A DNA stretch of 64,000 nucleotides from Gammaproteobacteria bacterium (GTDB lineage Bacteria > Pseudomonadota > Gammaproteobacteria > Steroidobacterales > Woeseiaceae): contig JAUIDP010000006.1 in assembly GCA_030429005.1 (NCBI GenBank), positions 1 to 64,000 on the forward strand, written 5' to 3'. Positions 40,645 through 49,315 of the stretch are shown here, piece by piece. Numbering within the stretch: the first letter of the stretch is position 1; the number at the start of each line of letters is the position of its first letter. The notes beneath the pieces were generated by a model, which saw only the letters and a list, made by a program, of their open reading frames with translations, was not told the DNA's origin and did not search any database. Position numbers and translations under genes: made by a program.

Positions 40645-42028
40645 TGGCCTTGACCCGCCACAGGCTCGTTGCCAGGATGATCGATACGACCGAGGCACCG
40701 ATCCAGAACATGATCGGCACCGTGTAGTCATAGAAATATACCGTCGGCGCATTCTCGCCGATCGGGAAGACCACCCGGACCTCGCTGTCGTAGATCAGCT
40801 TGCCGCTGATGTAGTCCTGCATGCCGGCGCCGATGTAGCTGAAGATGCCGATGAAACCCATCGCCGCACCGGCTACTCGTTTGGGCGCGATGTCGATCGC
40901 AAACAGGCCGCCCAGTGCAGCCAGCAACCCGCTGAGACCGAAGCCGTAGACGATCAGCGCGGCAGCCAGCACGAAGCTGTTGGTCGGCCCGTAAAAAATG
41001 ACGACCAGCGGCAGCAATTCCATCAGGCCGAAGATCAGGTTGGCCGGCGGCCGGCGCGCGTCGAACAGTTTGTCCGACAGGTAGCCATAGGCAACGCAGC
41101 CCAGGATGCCCGCCGCGGTATTCAGGAAGATAAACAGGTTGGCGTCGAACAGGTCGAAACCGCGGATTTCCTGCAGGTAGACATTGCCCCAGCTGTTGAC
41201 CGCGTAACGCGTGATGTACATCGTCGAACTGGCCATCGCGATGACCCACATCGACGGGATCGCCAGGACTTTCAACTGGTCGCGCCAGATCTTTGCCGCA
41301 TCGTGTTTGATCGGCCGCGCATGCACCCCGCCATCGCCGCTCCACTCGGCAATCGACGGCAGGCCGAGCGTCTGCGGACGGTCCTGCAGGAAGCGGTAGA
41401 TGAGCCAGGCCGCCAGGACGCAGATCGCTGCCGGCGTCCAGAATCCCCATTGCCATGGCAGGCCAAGGCCCTTCGGCGGCGCGGCAATCAGGTAGGCGAT
41501 GCCGAGGTAGGTCAGGCCTTCGCCGATCGAGTGTGCTGTGCTCCAGATGCCGTAGTAGCGGCCGCGCTCGCCGTTGCTGAACCAGTTGGCCATAGCCACA
41601 ACGGCGGACGGGGCGCCGAAACCCTGGAACCAGCCATTCAGCACCCACAGCAATGCCGACACCCAGACGACCGACGACAGCGACATGCCGAAATTCAGCA
41701 GCGCCGACATCAGGATGCCGAAGGCAAAAAACTTCTTTACGTTGGAGTAGTCGGCGAGAAAGCCGTTGCTGAACTTGCCGGCCGCATAGCCGTACAGCAG
41801 CATGGAGCCGATGAAGCCCACCTCCTCCGGCGTGAATATTCCTGCATCCATGATCGGCTTCTTGACGACATTGAATGCGAGCCGGCAAACGTAGCCGAGA
41901 CCATAACCGACCGTCAGGATCACGATGATGTTGCGGCGGTGATCGTGAAACTGGCGGTCGATCTCGGCCTGGTCCGTCAGCCTGGGGGCATCGGGACCGG
42001 CCGCGAAGAAATGCAGGATGGACTTCAA
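40637..42028 (-). CDS. MFS transporter, organophosphate:phosphate antiporter (GlpT/UhpT)-like
   Basis: GYGLGYVCRLAFNVVKKPIMDAGIFTPEEVGFIGSMLLYGYAAGKFSNGFLAD; NGWFQGFGAPSAVVAMANWFSNGERGRYYGIWSTAHSIGEG. Confidence 0.88.
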   Translation of the reverse strand: MKSILHFFAAGPDAPRLTDQAEIDRQFHDHRRNIIVILTVGYGLGYVCRLAFNVVKKPIMDAGIFTPEEVGFIGSMLLYGYAAGKFSNGFLADYSNVKKFFAFGILMSALLNFGMSLSSVVWVSALLWVLNGWFQGFGAPSAVVAMANWFSNGERGRYYGIWSTAHSIGEGLTYLGIAYLIAAPPKGLGLPWQWGFWTPAAICVLAAWLIYRFLQDRPQTLGLPSIAEWSGDGGVHARPIKHDAAKIWRDQLKVLAIPSMWVIAMASSTMYITRYAVNSWGNVYLQEIRGFDLFDANLFIFLNTAAGILGCVAYGYLSDKLFDARRPPANLIFGLMELLPLVVIFYGPTNSFVLAAALIVYGFGLSGLLAALGGLFAIDIAPKRVAGAAMGFIGIFSYIGAGMQDYISGKLIYDSEVRVVFPIGENAPTVYFYDYTVPIMFWIGASVVSIILATSLWRVKASD

Positions 42029-42032
42029 GGCG

Positions 42033-44075
42033 TTACTTTAGCTGCATGGCTTCACGAATACGATGCCAGGGCACCAGCTTGAAGTTTTGCCGCTCGGCCG
42101 GCGATATATTCCTGCCGTCCTGGGCAACAAACACGCCTTCGGGATAGTCCGGCCCGAGGTAGGCGCTGTTGACGTCCAGCCCGTCGGTTTCCGAGATGCC
42201 ATCGATACCGGTCGCATCGTCAGCAACGACGTGGAAGATGCCGATAAAGGCATTGTCACCGCCACGTTCGTAGAGTGCGTAGCTGTCGGCACCCTGGTTG
42301 GACGCCACGAGGTAGCCGCCGCCGTCCTTGCCGTAGTAGATGGCGAGGCCTTCGACGTCGGCGGTCAGGTTGCCCGCATCGTCGGTGCTGTCCACGAGTG
42401 TGCGGGCGTCACCGCCGTCCGGCTCCGCCGAGTATTTCCAGATGCCGACATTCTCCTCGCCGACATACAGGTCACCGGTTTCGTCATCCGCGACGCAGCC
42501 TTCGGTCTGCGAACCGGCGTTGAACTCCCGTACCGGCGTCGCGCCGATCTTGCCGTTGCCACTGTCCTGCAACTCCCACTGCCGGACCAGGCCATCGGTG
42601 TCATTGATGTATACGTAGTACTTGCCGCTGGCGGCACTCCGGTACATACACTGGCCGTACGGATCGGACATGCCGGTATCGATGATGCCGTCGGCGACAT
42701 CGACCAGTGTCCGCGTTTCCTTGTCGATAATGTAGACGCTGATGCCGTCCGTTGAACGGTTGCTCGCCGTTACGACGTCGACTTTCCGGCCATCGAGTTC
42801 GAAACCGTAACGCAGGTCAACATTGTTGATGCGGCCGTCGGCGCGCGACTGAATGAGTTCGCCGGTCAGGCTGTAGACATTGATGCCGCGTTTTTTCTGT
42901 GAGCCGATGATGACGCTCAGCTCCGGCTTGTCCGGATGCACCCAGATCGCCGGGTCGTCCGCAGCGTCGCCGAAACTCTTGACCGGTTCCGTTTCCATGC
43001 TGGCCGACACGGTCACCGCCGTTTGCGCCACCTTGCGGCCCGGATTGCCGAGCGCGCCATTGACCAGCCCGGTTGCGGCAGCGAAATCCGACCATTGAAC
43101 AATCTTGTAGTTGGTGGCCGCATCGCCGTTGTCGTCGTCCGTGACAACCAGGAGCCCGCCATGGCCGTTGATCGCGGCAGCAGTCGCAGCAATGCCTTCC
43201 GATTCATCCGCGCCATCCACGGCAGCCGTTGCGACGTGCTCCAGTGTTTCGAGGTCATAGACCTGCAAACGACTTTCGTCGGCGTCCGAAACCAGCAAAT
43301 AGCCGCCGGCGTCGTGTTCGTAAGTGGTGATGCCCTTGACGTCACCGGCAAAGTTGCCGAACGGTTCCGCTACATCGACCGTTTGCATTTCCGTTTCGGA
43401 TTCGGGCTCGGCGTTCAGCTTGAAGACACCGATCACCTCGTGCGAAAAATAGATCGCTGCCCCGGCATCGTGGCCGACGCAGTGCCCGGCGCCGTAGCCC
43501 ACCGGGATCGAACGCACGTTGCGCACAACCAGCTCACCATCCCTGCCAAGCAACTCCCATTGCTCGACCATGCCGTCGGCGGTCGCGAAAACATAGGTCT
43601 TGCCCGACAGCGGGCTCTGGTACAGGCACATGCCCTCGATCTCGGCTTCGACACTCTGCAACGGCCCGCTCATCGGCACGATGTTGCGGCTTGCGGCGTC
43701 GACGGTGTAACCGAGAATCTCTGAGGCGTCCACGTCGTAGGCAACGACGAGCCCGACCGACTTGCCACCCAGCGAGAATTCGCTGCGAACATCGACCAGC
43801 GAAATGTGGGCATCGCCGACTGACGCAATTCTGTCACCGTCCAGTCCGTATACTTCCAGACCGCCGGCACCACCCGCGCCCAGGATCAGGCTGTTCGCGA
43901 GGTCCGCCGGGTCGATCCAGATGGCCGGGTCGTTGGCACCGTCCGCCGCCGTCGGCGTCGTTTGTGCGGCAGGGACGACGGTCGGTGTCTCGTTTGGCTG
44001 CTCGCCGGCTGACGAATCCGACCCGCAGGCCAGCAGGCCCGCCAGGAGAATGGGTACTAACAATTTGTAATTCAT
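42033..44075 (-). CDS. Tandem-domain beta-propeller phytase, lipoprotein
   Basis: Lipobox LLAC; C-terminal domain DAADDPAIWVHPDKPELSVIIGSQKKRGINVYSLTGELIQSRADGRINNVDLRYGF, DPYGQCMYRS, TEGCVADDETGDLYVGEENVGIWKY, ADVEGLAIYYG; N-terminal repeat with NDPAIWIDPADLANSLILG...VDVRSEF. Confidence 0.93.
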   Translation of the reverse strand: MNYKLLVPILLAGLLACGSDSSAGEQPNETPTVVPAAQTTPTAADGANDPAIWIDPADLANSLILGAGGAGGLEVYGLDGDRIASVGDAHISLVDVRSEFSLGGKSVGLVVAYDVDASEILGYTVDAASRNIVPMSGPLQSVEAEIEGMCLYQSPLSGKTYVFATADGMVEQWELLGRDGELVVRNVRSIPVGYGAGHCVGHDAGAAIYFSHEVIGVFKLNAEPESETEMQTVDVAEPFGNFAGDVKGITTYEHDAGGYLLVSDADESRLQVYDLETLEHVATAAVDGADESEGIAATAAAINGHGGLLVVTDDDNGDAATNYKIVQWSDFAAATGLVNGALGNPGRKVAQTAVTVSASMETEPVKSFGDAADDPAIWVHPDKPELSVIIGSQKKRGINVYSLTGELIQSRADGRINNVDLRYGFELDGRKVDVVTASNRSTDGISVYIIDKETRTLVDVADGIIDTGMSDPYGQCMYRSAASGKYYVYINDTDGLVRQWELQDSGNGKIGATPVREFNAGSQTEGCVADDETGDLYVGEENVGIWKYSAEPDGGDARTLVDSTDDAGNLTADVEGLAIYYGKDGGGYLVASNQGADSYALYERGGDNAFIGIFHVVADDATGIDGISETDGLDVNSAYLGPDYPEGVFVAQDGRNISPAERQNFKLVPWHRIREAMQLK

Positions 44076-44144
44076 AAGAAAATCTACTCTCAGTGCGGTT
44101 GCGGTGAGGTTGGGCCAAGCTGCCCGGACATTATCGCAGAAAAT

Positions 44145-44188
44145 GAAACAAATATTCTACTTTTGTTTATAATAGGAACAAATGTTCT
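44145..44188. promoter_or_regulatory. Tandem operator-like sites flanking a TATAAT box between phytase and phosphatase genes
   Basis: GAAACAAATATTCT (44145) and GGAACAAATGTTCT (44175), 30 bp apart; TATAAT at 44168-44173. Confidence 0.65.
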
Positions 44189-44215
44189 AATCCTGTCCAT
44201 GCCGGAGCCCCTCCA

Positions 44216-45517
44216 ATGACTCAAGAACGCTCGATTTTGCTGCTTGTCAGCATCGCCTTCGTTGGCACGCTGGCCGTCGCCTGCAGCAAAGACAAACCAG
44301 CGACGGATACTCCGTCTGATGCCGCCACGCATGCAAGCGTTGGAATCCTGATGTTCGGCGACAGTGGCTATCACCTCAACTATCCCGACCAGGACGACTA
44401 CGACGACCTGTTTACGCCGGAGGAGTTTTACCAGGACGAGTGGGACGACTGGGAGGACGACAAGCGCCCCATGGACGAGTTTGAAGCACGCCCGACGTCA
44501 ATTTCACCGGTCACGGGCCAGACGGTTCCAGCCACGGGAATGCACGCAGTTTCGAGGGCTATGAAAACGTTCTGCGCCGAAAAGGCAACCTGCCACTTCG
44601 GCCTGATGCTCGGCGACAATATTTACCCGAGCGGCGCGACCCTCGGCGCCGACGGATTCGATGACGCCGACCGGTTCCGCGACATATTCACTATTCCTTT
44701 CGGCGACATTGTCCAGAAGCCGGACTCCTACCGCACCTACGTGACACTGGGCAATCACGACTGGGAAACTTCGCGCGAAGGCGGCTTTGCACAAATCGAG
44801 TTTCTCGACGCAGCCGAAGAGTTCTATATCGACGGACCGTTCTATACCGTCAAACCGCCCGCCGGCAATGGCGACATCGAACTGTTTATTGTCGATACTG
44901 CGATGATTCTCGCCTCGACAACCGTCTACGAGGACTTCCTGCATGACGACGGCTCCGAGGCAACCACTGATATCCTTGACGAACCGGACTACTTCGTCGA
45001 ACCGATGACAGAGGCAGAAAAAGCACAACCGCAGTGGCTGGAAGAACAACTGAAGGCGTCGACGGCAAAATGGAAATTTGTTGTCGCCCATCACCCTGTC
45101 TGGTCTTCTTCCGGCAGCAAGTTCGAGCAGGCGCGCGTACTGCGTGAAATGCTGCTGCCCGCCATGTGCCGTTATGCCGATGGCTACCTCGTAGGTCACG
45201 ACCACACGCTGGAAATTCATACCGATGACTGTTCGGCTGCACTCGGCAAGGCAACAGCAGAGCCGCTGGTGCAGATCGTTTCCGGCGCCGCGGCCAAGCA
45301 ACGACCAACACACACGACATTCATGCAACACCAGGATGCCAAGTATCCCGAACACAAGACTCTCTATGCAGAGGGCCTGTTGTGGGGATTTGCCCACATG
45401 ACGCTGGAAGGCGATACCGCTCGCGTCCAGACGATCAAGTTGCCGGACGATGGCAGCTCTGACATGACCGTGTCTTTCGAATTTGAATTTCCCCGGCGCT
45501 CGCACCTCAACCAGTAA
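44216..45517 (+). CDS. Metallophosphoesterase, purple acid phosphatase (ACP5)-like lipoprotein
   Basis: Lipobox VAC; FGDSGYH, LGDNIYPSG, LGNHDWE, VAHHPVWSSSGSKF, VGHDHTLEIH. Confidence 0.9.
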   Translation: MTQERSILLLVSIAFVGTLAVACSKDKPATDTPSDAATHASVGILMFGDSGYHLNYPDQDDYDDLFTPEEFYQDEWDDWEDDKRPMDEFEARPTSISPVTGQTVPATGMHAVSRAMKTFCAEKATCHFGLMLGDNIYPSGATLGADGFDDADRFRDIFTIPFGDIVQKPDSYRTYVTLGNHDWETSREGGFAQIEFLDAAEEFYIDGPFYTVKPPAGNGDIELFIVDTAMILASTTVYEDFLHDDGSEATTDILDEPDYFVEPMTEAEKAQPQWLEEQLKASTAKWKFVVAHHPVWSSSGSKFEQARVLREMLLPAMCRYADGYLVGHDHTLEIHTDDCSAALGKATAEPLVQIVSGAAAKQRPTHTTFMQHQDAKYPEHKTLYAEGLLWGFAHMTLEGDTARVQTIKLPDDGSSDMTVSFEFEFPRRSHLNQ

Positions 45518-45520
45518 CCG

Positions 45521-47146
45521 ATGACTGCTGCACTCTCGTTCATCGGCTTCACGGTAACGGTTGCGGCAATTTCCTGGTGGCTGACCCGCAAGGATCGTAT
45601 GGACTCCTCGGAGGCCTACTTTCTTGCCGGCCGCAGCCTGACGGCCTGGGTCATCGCCGGGTCACTGATGTTGACGAACCTGTCGACCGAGCACCTGATC
45701 GGGCTCAACGCCGACGCGTTCAATCACACCATTGCCGTGATGGCATGGGAAACGACCGCTGCGCTCGCGATGGTACTGGCGGCGCTGTATTTCCTGCCGC
45801 GCTACCTGGCGATCGGTCTCACGACGATTCCGGAATTCCTGGCGCAGCGTTTTGACAACACCACACGCGTCATCGCGTCACTGTTGTTCCTGTTTTCCTA
45901 CGCGGTTGCGATTCTGCCGGTAGTCCTGCTGTTTGGTGCCGAGGGCCTTCAGAGCCTGTTCCAGGTATCGGATGCGTTCGGTGTGAGTCCGGCGCAGGCG
46001 AAGTGGATCATGGTCTGGGGCATCGGGCTCCTCGGCTCCATGTATGCGATATTCGGCGGCCTGAAAGCCGTCGCGATCTCCGACACGATCAACGGCATCG
46101 GTTTTCTGATTGCGGGCCTGCTGATTCCGTTGCTTGCACTCAGGCTGGTTGGTGACGGCGACATCCTCGCAGGCTTTAGCCAGGTGTATGCCGCCGAGCA
46201 CAGCAAGTTCGATATCACCGGCGACGAACCGGGATCGTTTTTGCCGTTTGGCGTGCTGTTTACCGGCCTGATCGTCAACCAGGTTTTTTTCTGGTGTACG
46301 AACCAGTCGATCATCCAGCGGGCGCTGGGTGCGAAGAATCTCAAAGAAGCCCAGAAAGGTGTCCTGATTGCAGCGACTTTCAAGCTGCTCGGACCAATCG
46401 CAGTCGTCCTGCCCGGCGTCATCGCCTATCACATGTTCAAGGACACCTTGTCCAGCGACCAGTATCTGCAGGCCTACCCGATGCTGGTACGAACCGTTTT
46501 GCCGACCGTGTTTACCGGGTTCTTCGCCGCCGTCATGGTTGGTGCGGTTCTCAGCACCTTCAACAGCGTCCTGAACAGCGCCGCAACCCTGTTCAGTGAA
46601 GGCATTTATCGCAGCACAGTCAATCCCGAGTCCTCCGGCCGCAACCAGGTACGCATCGGCCGGCTGTTCAGCGCCGTGCTGGCAGTGGCCGCGATGCTGG
46701 TTGCACCAACAATCGATACATCCGGCAGCCTGTACATCTACCTGCAGCAAATCAATGCCACGTTTTTCGGTCCGATGCTCGCCGTGATTCTGTGTGGGCT
46801 GATGACCCGGTTCGTCAATGCGCGTGCCGCGAAGGTGAGCCTGCTGGTCGGCCCATTGCTCTTCTACTTGCTAAATTTCGTCTACGGTAATGCGTACCAG
46901 GCATTGATGATGAAGCTCTTCAACCTGGGTGAGCCACTGCACTTCCTGCATACACTTGCGGTCGTGTTTCTACTGACGCTGCTGATGCTGTTTGTACTTA
47001 GCCAGGGCAAGCGAGAGCCGGTCCGCAAATCTGCGGTTCCAGTAGCTAACGCCAGCCTGAATCTCGAACCATGGCGGTATGCGCGAGTTGCTGGTGCGGT
47101 CATTTCCGTTGCGACGGTTGCCTGTTATGTGTTGCTGGCACAGTGA
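45521..47146 (+). CDS. Sodium:solute symporter (SSS/SGLT-like)
   Basis: 541 aa, about 14 TM; SEAYFLAGRSLTAWVIAGSLMLTNLSTEHLIGLNADAF, FWCTNQSIIQRALGAKNLKEAQKG. Confidence 0.93.
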   Translation: MTAALSFIGFTVTVAAISWWLTRKDRMDSSEAYFLAGRSLTAWVIAGSLMLTNLSTEHLIGLNADAFNHTIAVMAWETTAALAMVLAALYFLPRYLAIGLTTIPEFLAQRFDNTTRVIASLLFLFSYAVAILPVVLLFGAEGLQSLFQVSDAFGVSPAQAKWIMVWGIGLLGSMYAIFGGLKAVAISDTINGIGFLIAGLLIPLLALRLVGDGDILAGFSQVYAAEHSKFDITGDEPGSFLPFGVLFTGLIVNQVFFWCTNQSIIQRALGAKNLKEAQKGVLIAATFKLLGPIAVVLPGVIAYHMFKDTLSSDQYLQAYPMLVRTVLPTVFTGFFAAVMVGAVLSTFNSVLNSAATLFSEGIYRSTVNPESSGRNQVRIGRLFSAVLAVAAMLVAPTIDTSGSLYIYLQQINATFFGPMLAVILCGLMTRFVNARAAKVSLLVGPLLFYLLNFVYGNAYQALMMKLFNLGEPLHFLHTLAVVFLLTLLMLFVLSQGKREPVRKSAVPVANASLNLEPWRYARVAGAVISVATVACYVLLAQ

Positions 47147-47149
47147 GCG

Positions 47150-47224
47150 ATGGCATTGTTACTTGCTCTTTTTGCGGCTTGCACGGCTGTGCCTGAAGCG
47201 GATGAGTTTCCGACAGAAGGGTGA
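47150..47224 (+). CDS. 24-aa lipoprotein-like micro-ORF or gene remnant
   Basis: MALLLALFAACTAVPEADEFPTEG*: hydrophobic stretch with AAC lipobox, directly after the symporter stop. Confidence 0.35.
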   Translation: MALLLALFAACTAVPEADEFPTEG

Positions 47225-47369
47225 CCGCCTCACGCAGCACCAGAAATTGGGCCAGGAATGACCGCTATGGCCTCGTTTGCAGTCATCCAGATGCTAGTAT
47301 TTGGTGTTTAGTGGGGGCGCGTTTTGACCCGAAGGAGCCGTTCGCCGCTTAGGTCTGCGACCGAGAGTC

Positions 47370-47588
47370 TTGAGCAAGGGTGTCATTCAGATGAACCGAA
47401 CAATCCTTCGAATACTGGGTATTATAGTCGGACTAGCCTTTATTGGCTTTGGACTGATCGTAACATTGGGTGTCTTGGCGTACGTGCCTTCGCCTGTGTG
47501 GTTGTACGGAATGGTATTGGTTTTTCTAGGAGTGGCATTCTTTAGTTACGGCATCACCGGAAAGTCTAGGATTCTTCGAATCAAGTAG
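47370..47588 (+). CDS. Small two-TM membrane protein
   Basis: MNRTILRILGIIVGLAFIGFGLIVTLGVLAYVPSPVWLYGMVLVFLGVAFFSYGI; ORF track start used. Confidence 0.6.
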   Translation: MSKGVIQMNRTILRILGIIVGLAFIGFGLIVTLGVLAYVPSPVWLYGMVLVFLGVAFFSYGITGKSRILRIK

Positions 47589-47648
47589 TGTTACTAAATC
47601 ATGCAGTGACCGCTACTGGCCAATTCTGTTGAAAAACTCCCGCTGATA

Positions 47649-48086
47649 TTACTCGGCCACCTCCTCCATGAAACCGATTGCAATTACACCCGTGACTTGG
47701 ACGCCTTCTCGGCTTACTCGAAACTCGCTGGAACTGCCTTGCGTAACAATGACTACTGTTTGGTCGTAGGCTGCATCGAATTCATCGCGCAGAGTGACTT
47801 CAAACGTATAGTCGTTGTCGCGTACATCAGTCAGTACGAAAATCAGCGGGTGTTCCTCTGAACCAGTCGTTACTGTTGGCGGCTGTCGGCTTGGCGTCTC
47901 GCACAAGGGTGATGACCCTCTACTTCCGCGGCTAACATCCCCGAGCGCTGCTGGCGAGTACTCGTAAAAGTAATCGACCTTGAATGTAACCAGGTAGCAT
48001 TCAAAGCAATCTGCTGCGAAACCTGGAGAGCCTGCAAAGCAAACCAGCAAGACGAGCGCACAACCAGTTCTATATTCTCGCGACAT
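47649..48086 (-). CDS. Hypothetical secreted protein
   Basis: Signal peptide MSREYRTGCALVLLVCFAGSPGFA; lower-GC region. Confidence 0.6.
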   Translation of the reverse strand: MSREYRTGCALVLLVCFAGSPGFAADCFECYLVTFKVDYFYEYSPAALGDVSRGSRGSSPLCETPSRQPPTVTTGSEEHPLIFVLTDVRDNDYTFEVTLRDEFDAAYDQTVVIVTQGSSSEFRVSREGVQVTGVIAIGFMEEVAE

Positions 48087-48351
48087 GCTTTGCCTCTCCA
48101 ATGCCCCCTGAGCTCGAAAGGCGGCTGTATTCTGTCTCGAGTCAGCGAAGCCAAACGAGAAAATCTACGTTCTCCCAGCCGAATTGGTCGCTTATCGCAA
48201 CTTCAATCAGCGCCCGATATTATCAGACTCTCGATCACAAGACGTAAATCAGCGCCTGTTTTTCAGCACTACTGGCCGACTGCCACAATGGACCAGGACG
48301 AATCCAAAAGTCCGGTATCACTCCGGAAGCCGGCGACTAAGCGTTTCGCGA

Positions 48352-48357
48352 TATAAT
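48352..48357 (+). promoter_or_regulatory. -10 element (TATAAT)
   Basis: gcgaTATAATcgc about 50 bp upstream of the ORF at 48407. Confidence 0.5.
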
Positions 48358-48406
48358 CGCAGCCACTGACCCAGAGCAGACTTTCGAAAAAACAGACGAT
48401 ATACCC

Positions 48407-48934
48407 ATGCGCTATGTACTTTCGGCAGCGGTCCTCATATTCCCGACGATAGGATACGCATGTTCGTGCGCTTGGCAGGATGTCTCGGAAAGGGTTGTTC
48501 TTGATGAACTATGCGCCGCCGATGCCGTATTCGTAGGCGAAGTCGAAAGCCAACTTACGGTCCGCGATTACATCTTCGAATACAAAATTTGGCCTAGAGA
48601 GTCATTCAAAGGACACTTAGATGGCCCTACCTTTTTGGTGTCCGAAACTGGTGGCATGTGCGGTTATCCTTTCAAAGCACAGGGTCGTTATTTGATCTTT
48701 GCCTATCACTACAAAGATACAAGCTACTTGTCAGCCTCGATTTGTGGTTTGACTAGGACGATGAAACGCGACGACGATGTTTACAAAATCCTATCTGCAA
48801 GTAAGGGCGTTGTGGAAAACGTGTGCGGAGAAGAAGCGTTGGAGGCTCGTCGTTTGGAGCGGCTGCGCGAAAATGGTCAGAAACGCGAAGATCTCGAAAG
48901 AGATACTCGTGATCTACTTGAGAAGAATCGGTAG
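48407..48934 (+). CDS. Hypothetical secreted protein with N-terminal CxC (TIMP/NTR-like) start
   Basis: Signal then ACSCAWQDVSERVVLDELCAADAVFVGEVESQL; Cys pattern reminiscent of NTR/TIMP-like domains. Confidence 0.65.
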   Translation: MRYVLSAAVLIFPTIGYACSCAWQDVSERVVLDELCAADAVFVGEVESQLTVRDYIFEYKIWPRESFKGHLDGPTFLVSETGGMCGYPFKAQGRYLIFAYHYKDTSYLSASICGLTRTMKRDDDVYKILSASKGVVENVCGEEALEARRLERLRENGQKREDLERDTRDLLEKNR

Positions 48935-49009
48935 TAACCAAGCACTCCTTGACGGCCGCAATTGGCCGAGAGCAGCCGGTAGCTTTAACTGATGTAGAAT
49001 GAAGGCTGG

Positions 49010-49288
49010 TTGCCCAATGCGGAAGTTCGGATCGGAGTAGTCCAAATCGAAAATATTGGCACTTCTTTAGCGCGAACCGTGTTTAATAAGCTGTCTTTTC
49101 GACTGGCTTGTATGTACGTCGCATCGTTTCTGATTGCTTGGATCTCCGCTCATCAGTCTTCGGGAGAAGGGTCGATCGGGTGGTTCTTGAATCGAGTATT
49201 TGCAACAGCGGGCTTGTTTTTTCTCGGCGTTCAGCTCGCCATCTGGTTCTTATCAATAAAGAAGGTAGTTGCACGCAGCGGCGGCTAG
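49010..49288 (+). CDS. Small membrane protein
   Basis: Two TM segments (LACMYVASFLIAWISA; TAGLFFLGVQLAIWFLS); start uncertain. Confidence 0.45.
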   Translation: MPNAEVRIGVVQIENIGTSLARTVFNKLSFRLACMYVASFLIAWISAHQSSGEGSIGWFLNRVFATAGLFFLGVQLAIWFLSIKKVVARSGG

Positions 49289-49315
49289 TGGCCGAAAGCG
49301 GAATGTGATCGAGCT

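Noticed and set aside
40728-41888. 386-aa minus ORF overlapping the MFS gene
   Set aside because: Same-strand alternate frame of the MFS CDS, Arg/Gly/Pro-rich without TM segments or motifs.
44101-44215. Possible Fur box or other iron operator near the phytase
   Set aside because: AT-rich repeats fit the GAAA/GGAA-N6-TTCT pattern shared with the rpiR promoter better than a Fur box.
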